Assembly: GCA_949752735.1 (NCBI GenBank)
Contig: OX457043.1
Location: forward strand, 2,280,367-2,344,366
DNA from: Lumbricus terrestris
Lineage: Eukaryota; Annelida; Clitellata; Crassiclitellata; Lumbricidae
Length of the DNA stretch: 64,000 bases
Direction: 5' to 3'
The notes beneath the pieces were generated by a model, which saw nothing but the letters and a program-made list of their open reading frames with translations, was not told the DNA's origin and made no database searches. The translations under genes and the position numbers were made by a program. Below are positions 43,540-54,254 of the stretch, one piece after another. Position 1 is the first letter of the stretch. Each line of letters opens with the position of its first letter.

Positions 43540-43549
43540 GAGAGAGAGA

Positions 43550-43619
<70 letters not shown>

Positions 43620-44101
43620 CGGGTAAAACGGGTTGGCCGGATGGTGAACAGTTCGCGGAGATATCTGGACTGGGAGCATTGTAGGAATTGTAGTTTAAGG
43701 GGAGAACTTTTAAGTGGATTGGCTCTGAGATTTTCAACCAGTGAAGTGACTTGAGGATGGGGGTGATGTGATGACGTCTGGGTGTTCTGGTGTTGGCTCT
43801 AGCTGGTGAATTTTGTATGAGTTGAGGGTCGGTTAAGTTGTGTGGATTCAAGGCATACAAGCAGGGAATTGTAGCAGTCAAGCTTTAAGTGGACGATGGA
43901 CGTAGCAATGGTGGAAGTAGGTTTTAAATCAAGCATAGGTCGGATGCGGTGGAGGTCCCGGATGCGCACGAAGCAGGAGCGCGACAGGCTATAGAGAAGG
44001 AAAGAAGTGCTGATGTGAATCAAACATTGCACCGCGATTGCGGACAGGAACATCAGAAGTAAAGGTAAATAGATGGAGAGTTAGTCGATAGGTGTATTGA
44101 A
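43034..44101 (-). pseudogene. LINE family 2 fragment with (GA)n expansion
   Basis: Minus strand, same 3' signature (AATCGTAATC, AAAGCGCCACTCGAAAGCCA) and the same coding stretch as 18.1-19.1 kb ([17 protein letters not shown]). A (GA)n tract of about 140 bases (43474-43615) sits in the former coding region. At the same place the 18-kb copy reads GTCGAGAAAGTG, so the tract grew from a short GAGA seed. 5'-truncated at about 44101. Confidence 0.8.
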
Positions 44102-44538
44102 TTGAAACGTGTCTTCTTTAATAAAAGTGCTAAGATTCTCCCAAAGTTCGATCGATCGTTCGTGTGTTCGCTTTCTTTTAGAGAAATTGTGGTGAGCATG
44201 CAACGTCTGCAATAGAGTTGATAAAATTAATGTGCATGCACTTTAAACTGAATATCGACAAAAGTTGAAATTGGGTGTCCTAAGACCTAATTACACATTG
44301 GTACGCTGTAGAATATCAAATCAACACAGCAGACCTTTGCTGTTGACCTGTATCCAAGTGATCCGTTATGGTTTTGTCTATTGATAGCGTTATATCCAAA
44401 GTCGATATATCTAGTCATTTTAAGGCTGTCGTTGTGTTAGATAACCTACATTTTGAAGTCGTTGCTTAGGTCGCTTTCTCAAAGGTTTAACGAAACGATT
44501 GGTTTACCTTTATATATAGGCCTTGGATACGACGAACA
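44102..44538 (+). other. 5' flank of gene C
   Basis: Homologous to the flank of gene B without element III: CTGTTGACCTGTATCCAAGT, GATAGCGTTATATCCA, GTCGTTGCTTAGGT, ATTGGTTTACCTTT. It is the natural empty site for that insertion. Confidence 0.6.
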
Positions 44539-47273
44539 ATGGCAGATGCTATGGATTTCAACAACGAATGTTGTCTGTGCCTAAAGATCTTCACCGATCC
44601 AAGGGTTCTGCCGTGTCTTCACACCTTCTGTTTGAAGTGTCTGGAAAACATAGGAGCCACAATTCCCAACGATTTGGTGTTGTGTCCGGTCTGTGGGTCG
44701 AAATTCATTGTACCGGAAGACGGCCTAACAGGTCTTCCAAGAAACATCTTTGCTCAAAAATTAACTGATGTAAGAACAACCTCTAAGTTTAATCTGTCAG
44801 AAAATACTTCATGTGATGCATGTGTTAAGCTTGATAACGGAAGTAATACTGTTGCAGAGAAGTACTGTATTAACTGCGAGAAGAAACTGTGTCTTAAATG
44901 TTACGAAGAACACAAACATGGAAAGGAACACTTAATTGTTGATTTAATTTGCCAGACAGAACATAAAGACGAAGAAACACAAGCATGCCGATGTCGTGTT
45001 CATCAAGAGGAAGTAGCGACACTCTACTGCACTTTCTGCCGGAAAGTCATTTGCGATAAGTGTTTCCATGAAAGTCATAAATCACACAACTGCTTGCATA
45101 TTACAGGTGATGCTGTCGGTTTAATCTGTAAACAGGCAGAAAAAGAATACAACAATGCTGAAGACATGCAACAGAAGTTTCAAGTTAAGAGAGAGACAAT
45201 GCACAGAGAACAAATGAAATTTCTTGAGAAGGTGAAGAGAATGGAGACTGAGGTCCTAAAAAGATGTGAAGAGATCAAAGAATTGGTCGTTAAAGAGACA
45301 AAGACTTTGCTACGAGAGCTGACTGTTTTGAAAGCAGAAAGACTTGAAGAGATTGAGATGGAACACAGACGAATGGATAGGCATATATTTACATTGGAGA
45401 AGTTTAAAGAGTATTGCGCCTGGATAAAGAGCAACGGTGCTCTAAATTACGCATGTGAAGCCGAGTGTATTTTACGCAACACCGCAGACGAACTTCACGG
45501 AAAGAGTCGCATTGAAAGCAGAATCTTTCCACTTCAGTTTGAATTTCAGAAAACTGATACTGGAGAGTTTTCAATGCCTATAGGCAATGCTATTGGAAAA
45601 ATTAACGGTGAGCCCTATTTCCAAAACTAAAAAACTCACAATATTGCAAATATTTACCTGTATGACGACGATAATTATTGTGAGACCATTATTCTTTTGG
45701 CGTGGGTGGGTTGGGTGCGCTTCTGCTGAGTACAAGTTTCTTGAAGGGGCGCTGTATAAGGTGAAAAATGAACGAATGAATTATTGCGGCAAAGCATCCT
45801 AGGTGACTTTCTACATCTTCAAACCTTCATGCACATAATGACTGAGATATTGATTGGGAATTTTGAACGAGGGTTTATCTGAGCATTCTTGCATTCCAGA
45901 TCGCTCCAATCAGAGTTTCTTTCGTATGACCTACATGTACCTAGGTCCTTCTATTGATCTTATAAATATTAGACGGTGTGGTCTCGGCCAATGAGGGATA
46001 AGTAGCCCTACAGGATACTCTTCAATTTTATTTCATGATTGTTTGTGGGTCATGCAAAAAATTCTGACAGCTAGCACGGAAATGGTATTCATTCAGCTGA
46101 GTGAAAATATATTATTGAAACGCTAAAAGTTGTGCAGCCTGTGCTAGTGGTTTAACTTGGCCCTTAAAGGCATTTTTGAAATTACTGGATAAGATGAAAA
46201 CTTTATAATCTCGCCTTTGAGCCCACCATGACCAAACAATTTAATTTATTCATACATTGCACAGACCTATAATTCATAGAAGTATTGTTATTTCTTTACT
46301 AAGCCTCAACGATCATCTCCACTTGTTTTCTTAAATGTTGAAGTTGAGAGCAATAATAATAATTGAATGCTTGATAAATTTGTAGCTGCGTTGTTTTTTT
46401 GCATGTGTTCAAGTCAACTACCCATACAAAATGGAACTGCCAACTGCACTCGATACCGGCCAAAAAATTCTTCACGGATTGACTAGCCTTCAAGATAGGT
46501 TGTATCTGTTATCTGATTCTGTTTTGATTTATCGAGCTGAAGACCCATATGACCGCATTGGCGAAATAGATATAAAAGAAATAAAATCTCCAACCAGCAT
46601 TGTTTCTTGCTCTCAGACATCACGTCTCTATACCCACGACAAAGAGAATGCATGCATCTGGACGGTTTCCATTCCTGATCATCGAGTGACTCGTTGGCTA
46701 GACAAAATACAGGAACCATGTGCTATGAGTGTGACGCCCAATGGAGAAGTACTAATGACGACTCAAAATAAAGGCGCAAAACAGCCAGTTGCGGTCGAAA
46801 TATATAATCAAAACGCCATCCTTACTGAGCGTATTGAGCTTCCGAAAAGCATTAATTCGCTCAATGGCCTTTATAAAATACAATCCGGAAACTACATAGG
46901 ATTTGGAGATCAAAGTTTATACATATTTAGGGCAGATGGATCCACTGTCTGTCAGTCTGCCATGACAAAATATCCGGACATTGGAAATTATGTTCGATGT
47001 CTGGAGGTATCTCCTTATCATGTGTTTCTATTCTCGACCACTGGCCGCAATTCGAGTAGTTTTATAGTTTCCTTGAATACGTCTAATCTGACTTTTCACC
47101 GTTCTCTGCTAGAGAACACGAAAAATACAGTGATTGGCGCATGCTATGTTAAAGCTACGAAGAGACTGGCTGTTCTTGAAGATTTTCAGAGATCAGTGGG
47201 CCTAACTATTAATCGGAAGTCGGAGTATGTGACAGAACATAAGCATACTGTCACTGTCTATAATGCTATTTGA
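44539..47273 (+). CDS. TRIM-like gene C: RING, two B-boxes, coiled coil, propeller-like domain
   Basis: Predicted CDS join(44539..45607, 46414..47273), 642 residues. Same architecture as gene B: an intact C3HC4 RING (CCLCLKIF...CLHTFCLKC...CPVC), two B-boxes, a coiled coil, then a propeller-like exon. Donor AACG/GTGAGC and acceptor TTCAAG/TC, phase 1; the junction adds VNYPYK before MELP, matching VTCPYK in B. Most differences from B are scattered. All RING and B-box zinc ligands are retained, so a working ubiquitin ligase is plausible. B and C lie in tandem ~10.8 kb apart in a duplicated segment, and A is a more distant inverted relative. Confidence 0.85.
45608..46413 (+). other. Intron of gene C
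   Basis: 806 bases with a T-rich run before the acceptor. About 45690-45770 resembles a LINE tail (GGGGCGCTGTATAAGGTG, then AATGAACGAATGAATTATT). Confidence 0.75.
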
Positions 47274-48250
47274 TAAAAAAACATGATTAGGCCTACATTT
47301 AATTACAAATATGCACAGGACATGCAAAAAGGTTTTGGAACAAGTTTTTCTTTTAGCTTCTATCATTCATTCGGAAGATTGCGAGTGGCTTAACACTCGA
47401 TCGACAAGCTGTATCAATTGTTTTACCAGTCGCTTTGTATGATCGTCGTTAATGTGTTACAAACGATTTGCTTGATGTCGATTGTTTTTCACATTTCTAT
47501 TAAAAATAGTTTTAAACTTATCAATTATGCATGACAGCAGTTTCGACTTCTTAATTTCTTTCCAATGTTTCATTGCCAATCACTAGGAATCATTATTATA
47601 TTTTTTCACCACCACCACCCCCGCCACCACCACCACCACCACCACCACCACTTGGTCTACAACAACAACTACTACTACTACTATGCTACTACTACTACTA
47701 CTGCTACTACTACTACTACTTGTAGTAATAAAAATAATGATCATATCATGATGATGACGATAATAGAAAGAATAGTAGAGCATAGTACTGGCGGCGTTTC
47801 GCCCGGCCATGGCAGAGGAAATATCCTGCTGGTAAGAAGTCTTATCATGGTTGTTGCCCTGCCGGAATTTTTGACCTGCAAAGAATATGTTCGAGATATA
47901 ATTATTTTACTGCTGTACGCAGTCCTCCGCAGTCCCATTTTTCGTCGTAGCGCTTCGCAGTCGAAAAGGCGTAATTCAAAACAAAGACGCCACTCTAAAA
48001 CTCTTTCGATCCATCATCGTTGAAGATATCATTAACTGCTGATCATCTAGGGACTAAACAAACTAGCTTTCACTGCAAGCGCTATTCCAGTTACAGGTGC
48101 GCACTCAGAGCGCTCCGTCAGTTGTCTCAAAGTAAAAAAGACGTAGGCCTACTTATACCTGACTTATTGGGTCCATTTGTCGAACGTTGCATATGAAAAC
48201 TGCTGTGAATGTTGCCAAAAGACGATTTTTAGTACTTGCTAACTTTTTAT
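47274..48250. other. 3' flank of gene C and microsatellites
   Basis: The first ~240 bases match the flank of gene B. (CAC)n and (CTA)n tracts at 47608-47720 create artefactual open frames on both strands. No gene in the remainder. Confidence 0.55.
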
Positions 48251-49359
48251 TTAACCCTCATAGGGTCACGATTTTTCTCAACTGATTTTGGTCACCGGGG
48301 GGGTAAAAAAATACCCCCACTGTAATTCGCATGATTCCTATGATAAACTCCGATTTTCAAGTATAAAACTAAAAGAAGTTATTTATAGAAGGTTCGCGGA
48401 ATGCACTGGAACCAAAGTAACATAGGCAGCACTGCAGGAAAATCAAAATGGCGGACAAAATGGCGGCCAGAATCTTGGATGGCTATAAGTGAAGTTATGT
48501 ATGCAATGGAAACATGATTACAGTACCGTATCTAGATCAACATTTTCGAGGTCAAGGAATGCAATGGAACCAATGTCACATATGTGGCACTGCACGAAAA
48601 TCAAAATGGCGGACAAAATGGCGGCCAGAATACTAAAATGGCTATTAGTGAAGTCATATGTGCAATGGAAACATGATCTCAGTGTCTAAATCCACATTTT
48701 AGAGGTCAAGGAATGCGATGGAACCAATTTCACTTATATTGCCTGCAAGGAAACCACAATTGGGATAAAATGGCGGCCAGATTCTTGACTTGACTATCAG
48801 TAAAGTTCTGTATCCAATGAAAATATGATTTAATAATTTCTTGGTCAAATAATGTCATGAAAGCCACATTCTATATGAAGCATTGAGCCTATTATGCAAT
48901 GAAATTATCATATCTAGTCGAAATTTTTAGTAGCCTGTGATTACATTGGAGTTTAACTATTGCTGGCATTATATTTGTGCCATATTCATACTTCAATGTT
49001 TCATAAATTGATCTATCAATAGTTTCAATGTTTCATGACTTGACAGATAAAGGGTATACTGTCTATTCAGGCCTTGTTGATGTCAATGCAATTGCGTTCA
49101 AGTGTAGGCCTACATGGCAAGATCGCACTTCGACAGCAGTAGGACTTGATGCTACACTTGTTAACTTCGCGTGATTTGCTGTAGACAATATCATTTATTC
49201 ATCCTAATTTTATTAAACCAAAACGATTTCTATTATAATGTTCAGATACAGATAAGGAGACATTTTAACAGCAAGACACTCATGTGTAAAGCTTGCAAAA
49301 TGCTATTGTAGCGGAACTAGGGCTGGGCAAATGACCACCAGGAACCGAACCTCAACCAA

Positions 49360-50877
49360 TCAACCAAGCCTCAACCAATCCATCCCCAGCATTGGTTCAC
49401 CAATCTGGTCAGAGACGAGAAAATTAGTCTCAATGGAAAACCCTCTAGAAATCTTAATTGGGACGTCAACTTGACCCAAAACCCTTATCTGTGTTCCATT
49501 AGCAGCCAAGAGAATGCGATTGCTCGGCTGGAGCAACAACCCATCAACATCAGACAAGGGAACCAGGCTTACCTCCGACCCAGTGTCCACTAGGCACGTT
49601 CTTTGCCGTCCGTTGATCACTCCATGGATGTAGATCGCGTTGTTCGTCACGCCCGTTGCTCTGTCTCTCGTTGTATGGTTTGTGACGGTCTCTTCGTTTC
49701 GCTCGGTCGTCGGCTGACCCGAGTCGCGTTCGTCGTCCCGACGGTCTGGAAACTGTCGGCGTTGTCGGCACTTGCGTGCGTAGTGCCCTGGGGACCCGCA
49801 TTTAAAGCAGGTCGACCCACGTCCCGGATTCCACGAAGCGTTACCTTGAGGAGGAATGGTCGGCGGAACCATTGGCGGAACCATCGGTGCGGAGTTGAAG
49901 TTCGTCCTGTTCGAGCTTCGGAGTTCCTCCAGCTGTCGGCAGATTCTTTCTTCCATGTCCTGCTGCCACTTGCGCTGTGCAGTGAAGAAACCGTCCAGCT
50001 GAGACTGAAGCTGTCCTCCGGCGTCGCCCTCCTGAGTTCCTCTTACTCGATTCGCAGGTCTGCGACGATCCTCCAGGTCTGCAGTCTGTTGATACGCCGC
50101 CAAGCGTAGAGCTGTTCGGTATGCCTCGTCGATCGTCTTCGGTTCACGTTCTCTCACCTTTAGAGACAACTACCGGTCACGGATGGCTTCAAGGAAGGCG
50201 TCCTTCGCAACGATCTCGGTCGTCTCGTTTGACGGCACCGGGTAGGCGAGAACGACAAGTCTCCGGATGTCGTGCAGCAAGTCTCCCAGACTTTCATCTG
50301 CTCTCTGTCGACGATAATAGAGTTGCGCACGAAAAGTCTCAGCTTGACCTTCCGCGCCGTATCGTTGACGAAGTCTCTCGACCATCTGTTCATACGTCAC
50401 CTCCGTTCGCGCTCCAAAGTCCCACAACAGCTGCGTTGCTGCCTTTTCCAAGGAAACACGGAGGAAGTCGACTTTGTCGATTGCCGTCCATCTATTGTGG
50501 CGTGCGCAGACGTCGAACTGTGCCAAGAACGATTCGAGTGACCCAGTCCCATCGAACTTTGCTGGTTTCATGGTCATCTTCCGTTCACCGACCAAGCGAC
50601 TGGCGTTGTCCAAGACTTTTGTCTCCAAAGCGCTTACCCTGTCCAAGACTTTCGATTCCGCGGCGGTCGAGTCTCTCTCAGGAATCAGCAGACTTCTGCG
50701 ATCCTTCTTCGGCAGGTCATCGAAGTCAATTCTCTCCAGAAAGCGGCTGGACTCGACCTCAAAGTCGACCAAGAGGTCCGTTCTTCGTCCGGCTGCTGGC
50801 GTCGAAGTCATCGGGCGGTCAACAGCATTTCCGTCCATCTCCGCAGTGTTCCACATTGTTGCTGAATTTTGCTCCAC
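49360..50877 (-). pseudogene. Gag-protease remnant of LTR element 3 with one stop
   Basis: The start MEQNSATMWN at 50877 parallels the gag start of element 1. The frame is stopped once by TAG at about 50168-50170, where element 1 has a Glu codon (in RDRELSLKV). It then continues in the same frame through a CCHC knuckle (CFKCGSPGHYARKC) and protease (VDTGSEVSLVP), and is cut off after MLGMDWLR by the deletion. Otherwise the gag is well preserved. Confidence 0.85.
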
Positions 50878-50993
50878 TGGCTGAGTCCAAATTTCCGAGA
50901 AGTCCAGCGAATTCTTCTTTCACTCCACTTGCTGGAACCAATTTATTCTGAGACGTCCGACGAAATTCAATCACCTCACTTCTGGTACCAATT

Positions 50994-52245
50994 TGTAGCG
51001 GAACTAGGGCTGGGCAAATGACCACCAGGAACCGAACCCCAAACCCTAGTCCTCAAGGCGTCGTCCGTCACTGTAGTCCGGCGTCAACTGAAGATTGACG
51101 ACTAGCCAGTCAGGCTTGAAACACATTTATTCGACAATCAAAGAAGAACTTCGCAAAGCAGTCCTCGGCCAACTTCTATAGCGCCAGAGTTCGGAGCAAG
51201 TTCGGAGCAATGTTCGGAGCAATGTTCGGAGCAAGTTCGTGTAGCGCCACTGTCTAAACCACTGCACCACTGTTCACAGCAATTGTCAATGCAGACCGCC
51301 GAATCGTCGTCGTGAAGATCACCGCTGCCTCGCCAGCGCACGCAGAAAGTCTGTGAAGCGGGTCGGGTTTCGAACCCGAGTCGGCGTCGTCGAAGACAGG
51401 AACTGAACCACTGCGCTCACCCGGTCGGAAGCGTAGGCAGATCCGGCGTTGAATCCTGTTCGTCGTGGCACAGCGACGATCACCAGTCCTTCCGTCGTCT
51501 GTAGGCGTCGGATCCAGAAGAGCACGACCGCGGGTCAGGAATTGAACCCCAGTCGACAGCGTTGCACAGCAAAGGCCTCCAAACCTTTCGTCGTCGTCAG
51601 CGTCGGACTCCCAATCGAACACGTCAGCAGCACCGGTGTCGAATCCCCAATCGTCGGCGTTGCACAGCGGAGATCACCAGGCCTTCCGTCACGGGTCAGG
51701 CTTCGAACCCAGGCGTCGTAGTTGCACAGCAAAGGTCACCAAACCTTTCGTCGTCGACAGGCGCTGAATTTCGGCAGCGTCGTCGAATCGTCGTCGCGCT
51801 CTCCAAAGCGTTTTCCTTCGGACGATTTCCTGCTGACTGCACCGCGAGTCGATCCCGCAACCGCCGACCGACGCGTCTTCCCACTGTTCCTCGGCGACTC
51901 GCTGACTCTCTCTCGGTCGATGCCTGCTGTTTCGATGACTGCACGTTCGATGACTGTTGACGTCTGCGCGCACACTCGTATTTGTGTGTCACGAGGCCAC
52001 GCCCATTTCAGGTGGACACAGGCTAGAGGTAGACATTAGGCCACGCCTCTTTCAGGTAGACAGAGGCTAGAGGTAGACATTAGGCCACGCCTCTTTCAGG
52101 TAGACAGAGGCTAGAGGTAGACATTAGGCCACGCCTCTTTCAGGTAGACAGAGGCTAGAGGTAGACATTAGGCCACGCCTCTTTCAGGTAGACAGAGGCT
52201 AGAGGTAGACATTAGGCCACGCCTCTTTCAGGTAGACAGAGATAC
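50994..52245 (-). repeat. 5' LTR of element 3 with GTCGTC-rich body and 44-bp minisatellite
   Basis: Starts TGTAGCGGAACTAGGG. The body is rich in CGTCGTCG and CGAACCC. 52023-52245 consists of five or more 44-bp units with TTAGGCCACGCCTCTTTCAG. Open frames here on both strands are composition artefacts. Confidence 0.65.
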
Positions 52246-52536
52246 TCAGGCGAACACGGGGACGGTCATTCAAATAAAAATTAAACTCCATGACCCTGAT
52301 TTCCAACACTATGTTTAAAGATTCCTGAGTAAAATAGCTAGGACGTGGTACATTTTCGTACTTTATAGCTGATTTGGGTGCATGAATAACTAATGAAACT
52401 GGATGCATTCTGTGCATAAAACATATTTAGGAAAAGTCATAGAAGCGATTTCTTCAACTATTTTCAGGGATTAAAATTTCCGTGAAAAACCGAGATGGGG
52501 GTATTTTTTACCCCCCGGTGACCCTATAAGGGTTAA

Positions 52537-53529
52537 GCGCTCAACTTATGGAACCTCGCCCATCTGACCGATCAATCACAGTAGTGACGGGCGCCACATT
52601 GCGGATGCGGTAGCGCGAGATTTTAATTTTCTTCACCATAATAAGCTTGTTTTTACCACGCTCGCCATAACTCACTCTCTTTCCTGGTAACTTGAATGGC
52701 TGCCCTGCAGGGCTATGCCCCGGCTGTAAACACTGTTTGTCGGCCACTGCAGCCTTGTACTAGTCGTAGTGGTGGTAGTAGTAGGTCTAGTGTTTGTAGT
52801 AGGTCTATCTCGATATTTATGAAGTGCCTATTCAGTGGAGATCTCAGTGCAGAAACATCAGAGATGGAGAAATGCAACGCGTAGGTCTAGACGAGGAGGA
52901 TACTCTAGAGTCTAGACATAAGCACATAGCTGAGGCGAAGGTCGTTCAAAGGTCATGGGCATATTATCTTGATCGTGAGAGGGTGGGAACGATATGCACC
53001 ATTAGGCAATGTGTGCACACCATAATTAGTAATATGTTCGACAGTTTTAATAATAATTAGCAAATATAAAACACTGGTTCAGTACCTTGCTCTTAAGTGC
53101 TGTAGTACGCCGAGCAAATTTCTGTCCAGGGTAACGGCCTCTGTTGTCATAGACCCTGGTCAAATCGGATCCATCCATCCATAGATCTATCAATTTTGAT
53201 TACCACCGTCTCCTCATAGTTTTAATTAAATTTTATGTTCAAATTTTAATCTGCACATTTCATTATTATTTTAAGTTTTCCGTACCATAACCCTAGAATG
53301 TGCCGCTGCCACGAAATAGAGTATTCCCCCGTATCAATTGTATCCCCCAATTTTACAAAAAAAGTCGAAAAAACCGCTTCCGCGTGTATTTTTTGCAAAT
53401 TATTTTTTATCTGCTTTGCTTTGAACAACGACACTAACAGTCGTGTTTATTCCTACTAGATAGTTTGTTTTTGCCCTGCTTTTAGAGCACTTAAAACATT
53501 TAAAACACTTAAAAACACTCAGAGTCACT
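52537..53529. other. Intergenic
   Basis: No convincing gene. The small frame at 52696-52884 has no recognisable content. About 53128-53187 is the CCAGGGTAACGG...GACCCTGGTCAAATC piece also found twice in the hAT element. Confidence 0.4.
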
Positions 53530-54254
53530 GGTTCCGATCGAAAATGTCGCGAAGAAAATGTCGCGGTCAAAATGTCGCGGACAAAATGTCGCGGATAAAA
53601 ATGTAGCTGATGCATAATGTCGCGAATTATAATGTCGCACACACAATGTCGCCGTTCAAATTTTCGTCTTGTTTACAGTCTGCTCAATTCAGCCAGCAAT
53701 GTCTTTAACCTCAAAATTAGCGATGCGTGAAACCTCGAAATCGAAATCATATTTCGCGTCTTGTTTGTGCACAATTCAGCGATTCTTGAAACCTCGAAAT
53801 CTAAATCGTTTGATGTACCACAATTTCGCATCTTGTTTAGCCTATGCTCAAGTGAGCCAGCAATGTATGAAACATTCTAGCACGAGCATTCTAGTACGAA
53901 CATTCTAGTACGAACATTAGAGTAGGCCTACGAACATTCTAGTTTCTTAATACGAACATTCTAGTACGAACATTCTATTTTGCTATACAAACATTCTAGT
54001 ACGAACCTTCTATTTTTCTAGTACGAACATTCTAGTTTTAAAATTGCCTTCGTATTTCGCTCTTAATTATAGTTTAGTATTAAACGGTCAAAGTTTTTAA
54101 ATTGTCTTCGAATTTCGTTCTTCATAGTTTAGTGTTATAGGGTCATACGGTCAAAATGTCACGGGGAAAATGTCGCGACATTTTGTAAGGCGACATTATA
54201 TATCAACGACATTTTGACCGCAACATTTTCTTCGCGGCATTTTCGATGGATACC
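53530..54254. mobile_element. Foldback/MITE element IV (GGT ends, AATGTCGCG arms)
   Basis: 725 bp, flanked by the 9-bp duplication AGAGTCACT (53521-53529, 54255-54263). The inverted ends GGTTCCGATCGAAAATGTCG and GGTATCCATCGAAAATGCCG extend into arms of repeated AAAATGTCGCGG. The interior holds a TACGAACATTCTAG minisatellite (about 53880-54040). No coding capacity. Confidence 0.82.

Larger units (their letters stand above)
49307..52245 (-). mobile_element. LTR retrotransposon 3, internally deleted (relative of element 1)
   Basis: At the left only the terminal 45 bp of the 3' LTR remain (TGTAGCGGAACTAGGGC..., identical to 50994-51038). They join protease-region sequence at 49352-49380 through short repeats (CCTCAACCAATC twice). 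Gag and protease follow on the minus strand, then the primer site (TGGTACCAGAAGTG, about 50988-50975) and the 5' LTR from 50994. All of RT, RNase H and integrase is gone. The far LTR end was not found, so 52245 is approximate. Confidence 0.75.
48251..52536. mobile_element. piggyBac-like non-autonomous element (TTAA flanks) holding an LTR fragment
   Basis: TTAA at 48251-48254 and 52533-52536 flanks inverted ends CCCTCATAGGGTCAC and CCCTTATAGGGTCACC, both followed by a GGGGGGTAAAAAATACCCCC-like block. TTAA duplication with CCCT-starting ends is the piggyBac signature. The left arm has three ~155-bp repeats (48401, 48558, 48711) each with AAAATGGCGG. No transposase. LTR retrotransposon 3 (49307 to about 52245) occupies the middle. 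Confidence 0.75.

Noticed and set aside
44505..44520. TATATATA as the TATA box of gene C
   Set aside because: It is only ~20 bases before the ATG, too close for a start site plus leader, and is absent from gene B at the aligned position.
51138..51992. Numerous overlapping open frames with Arg/Ser-rich products
   Set aside because: They arise from GTCGTCG-rich composition of the element 3 LTR and share no motif or splice context.
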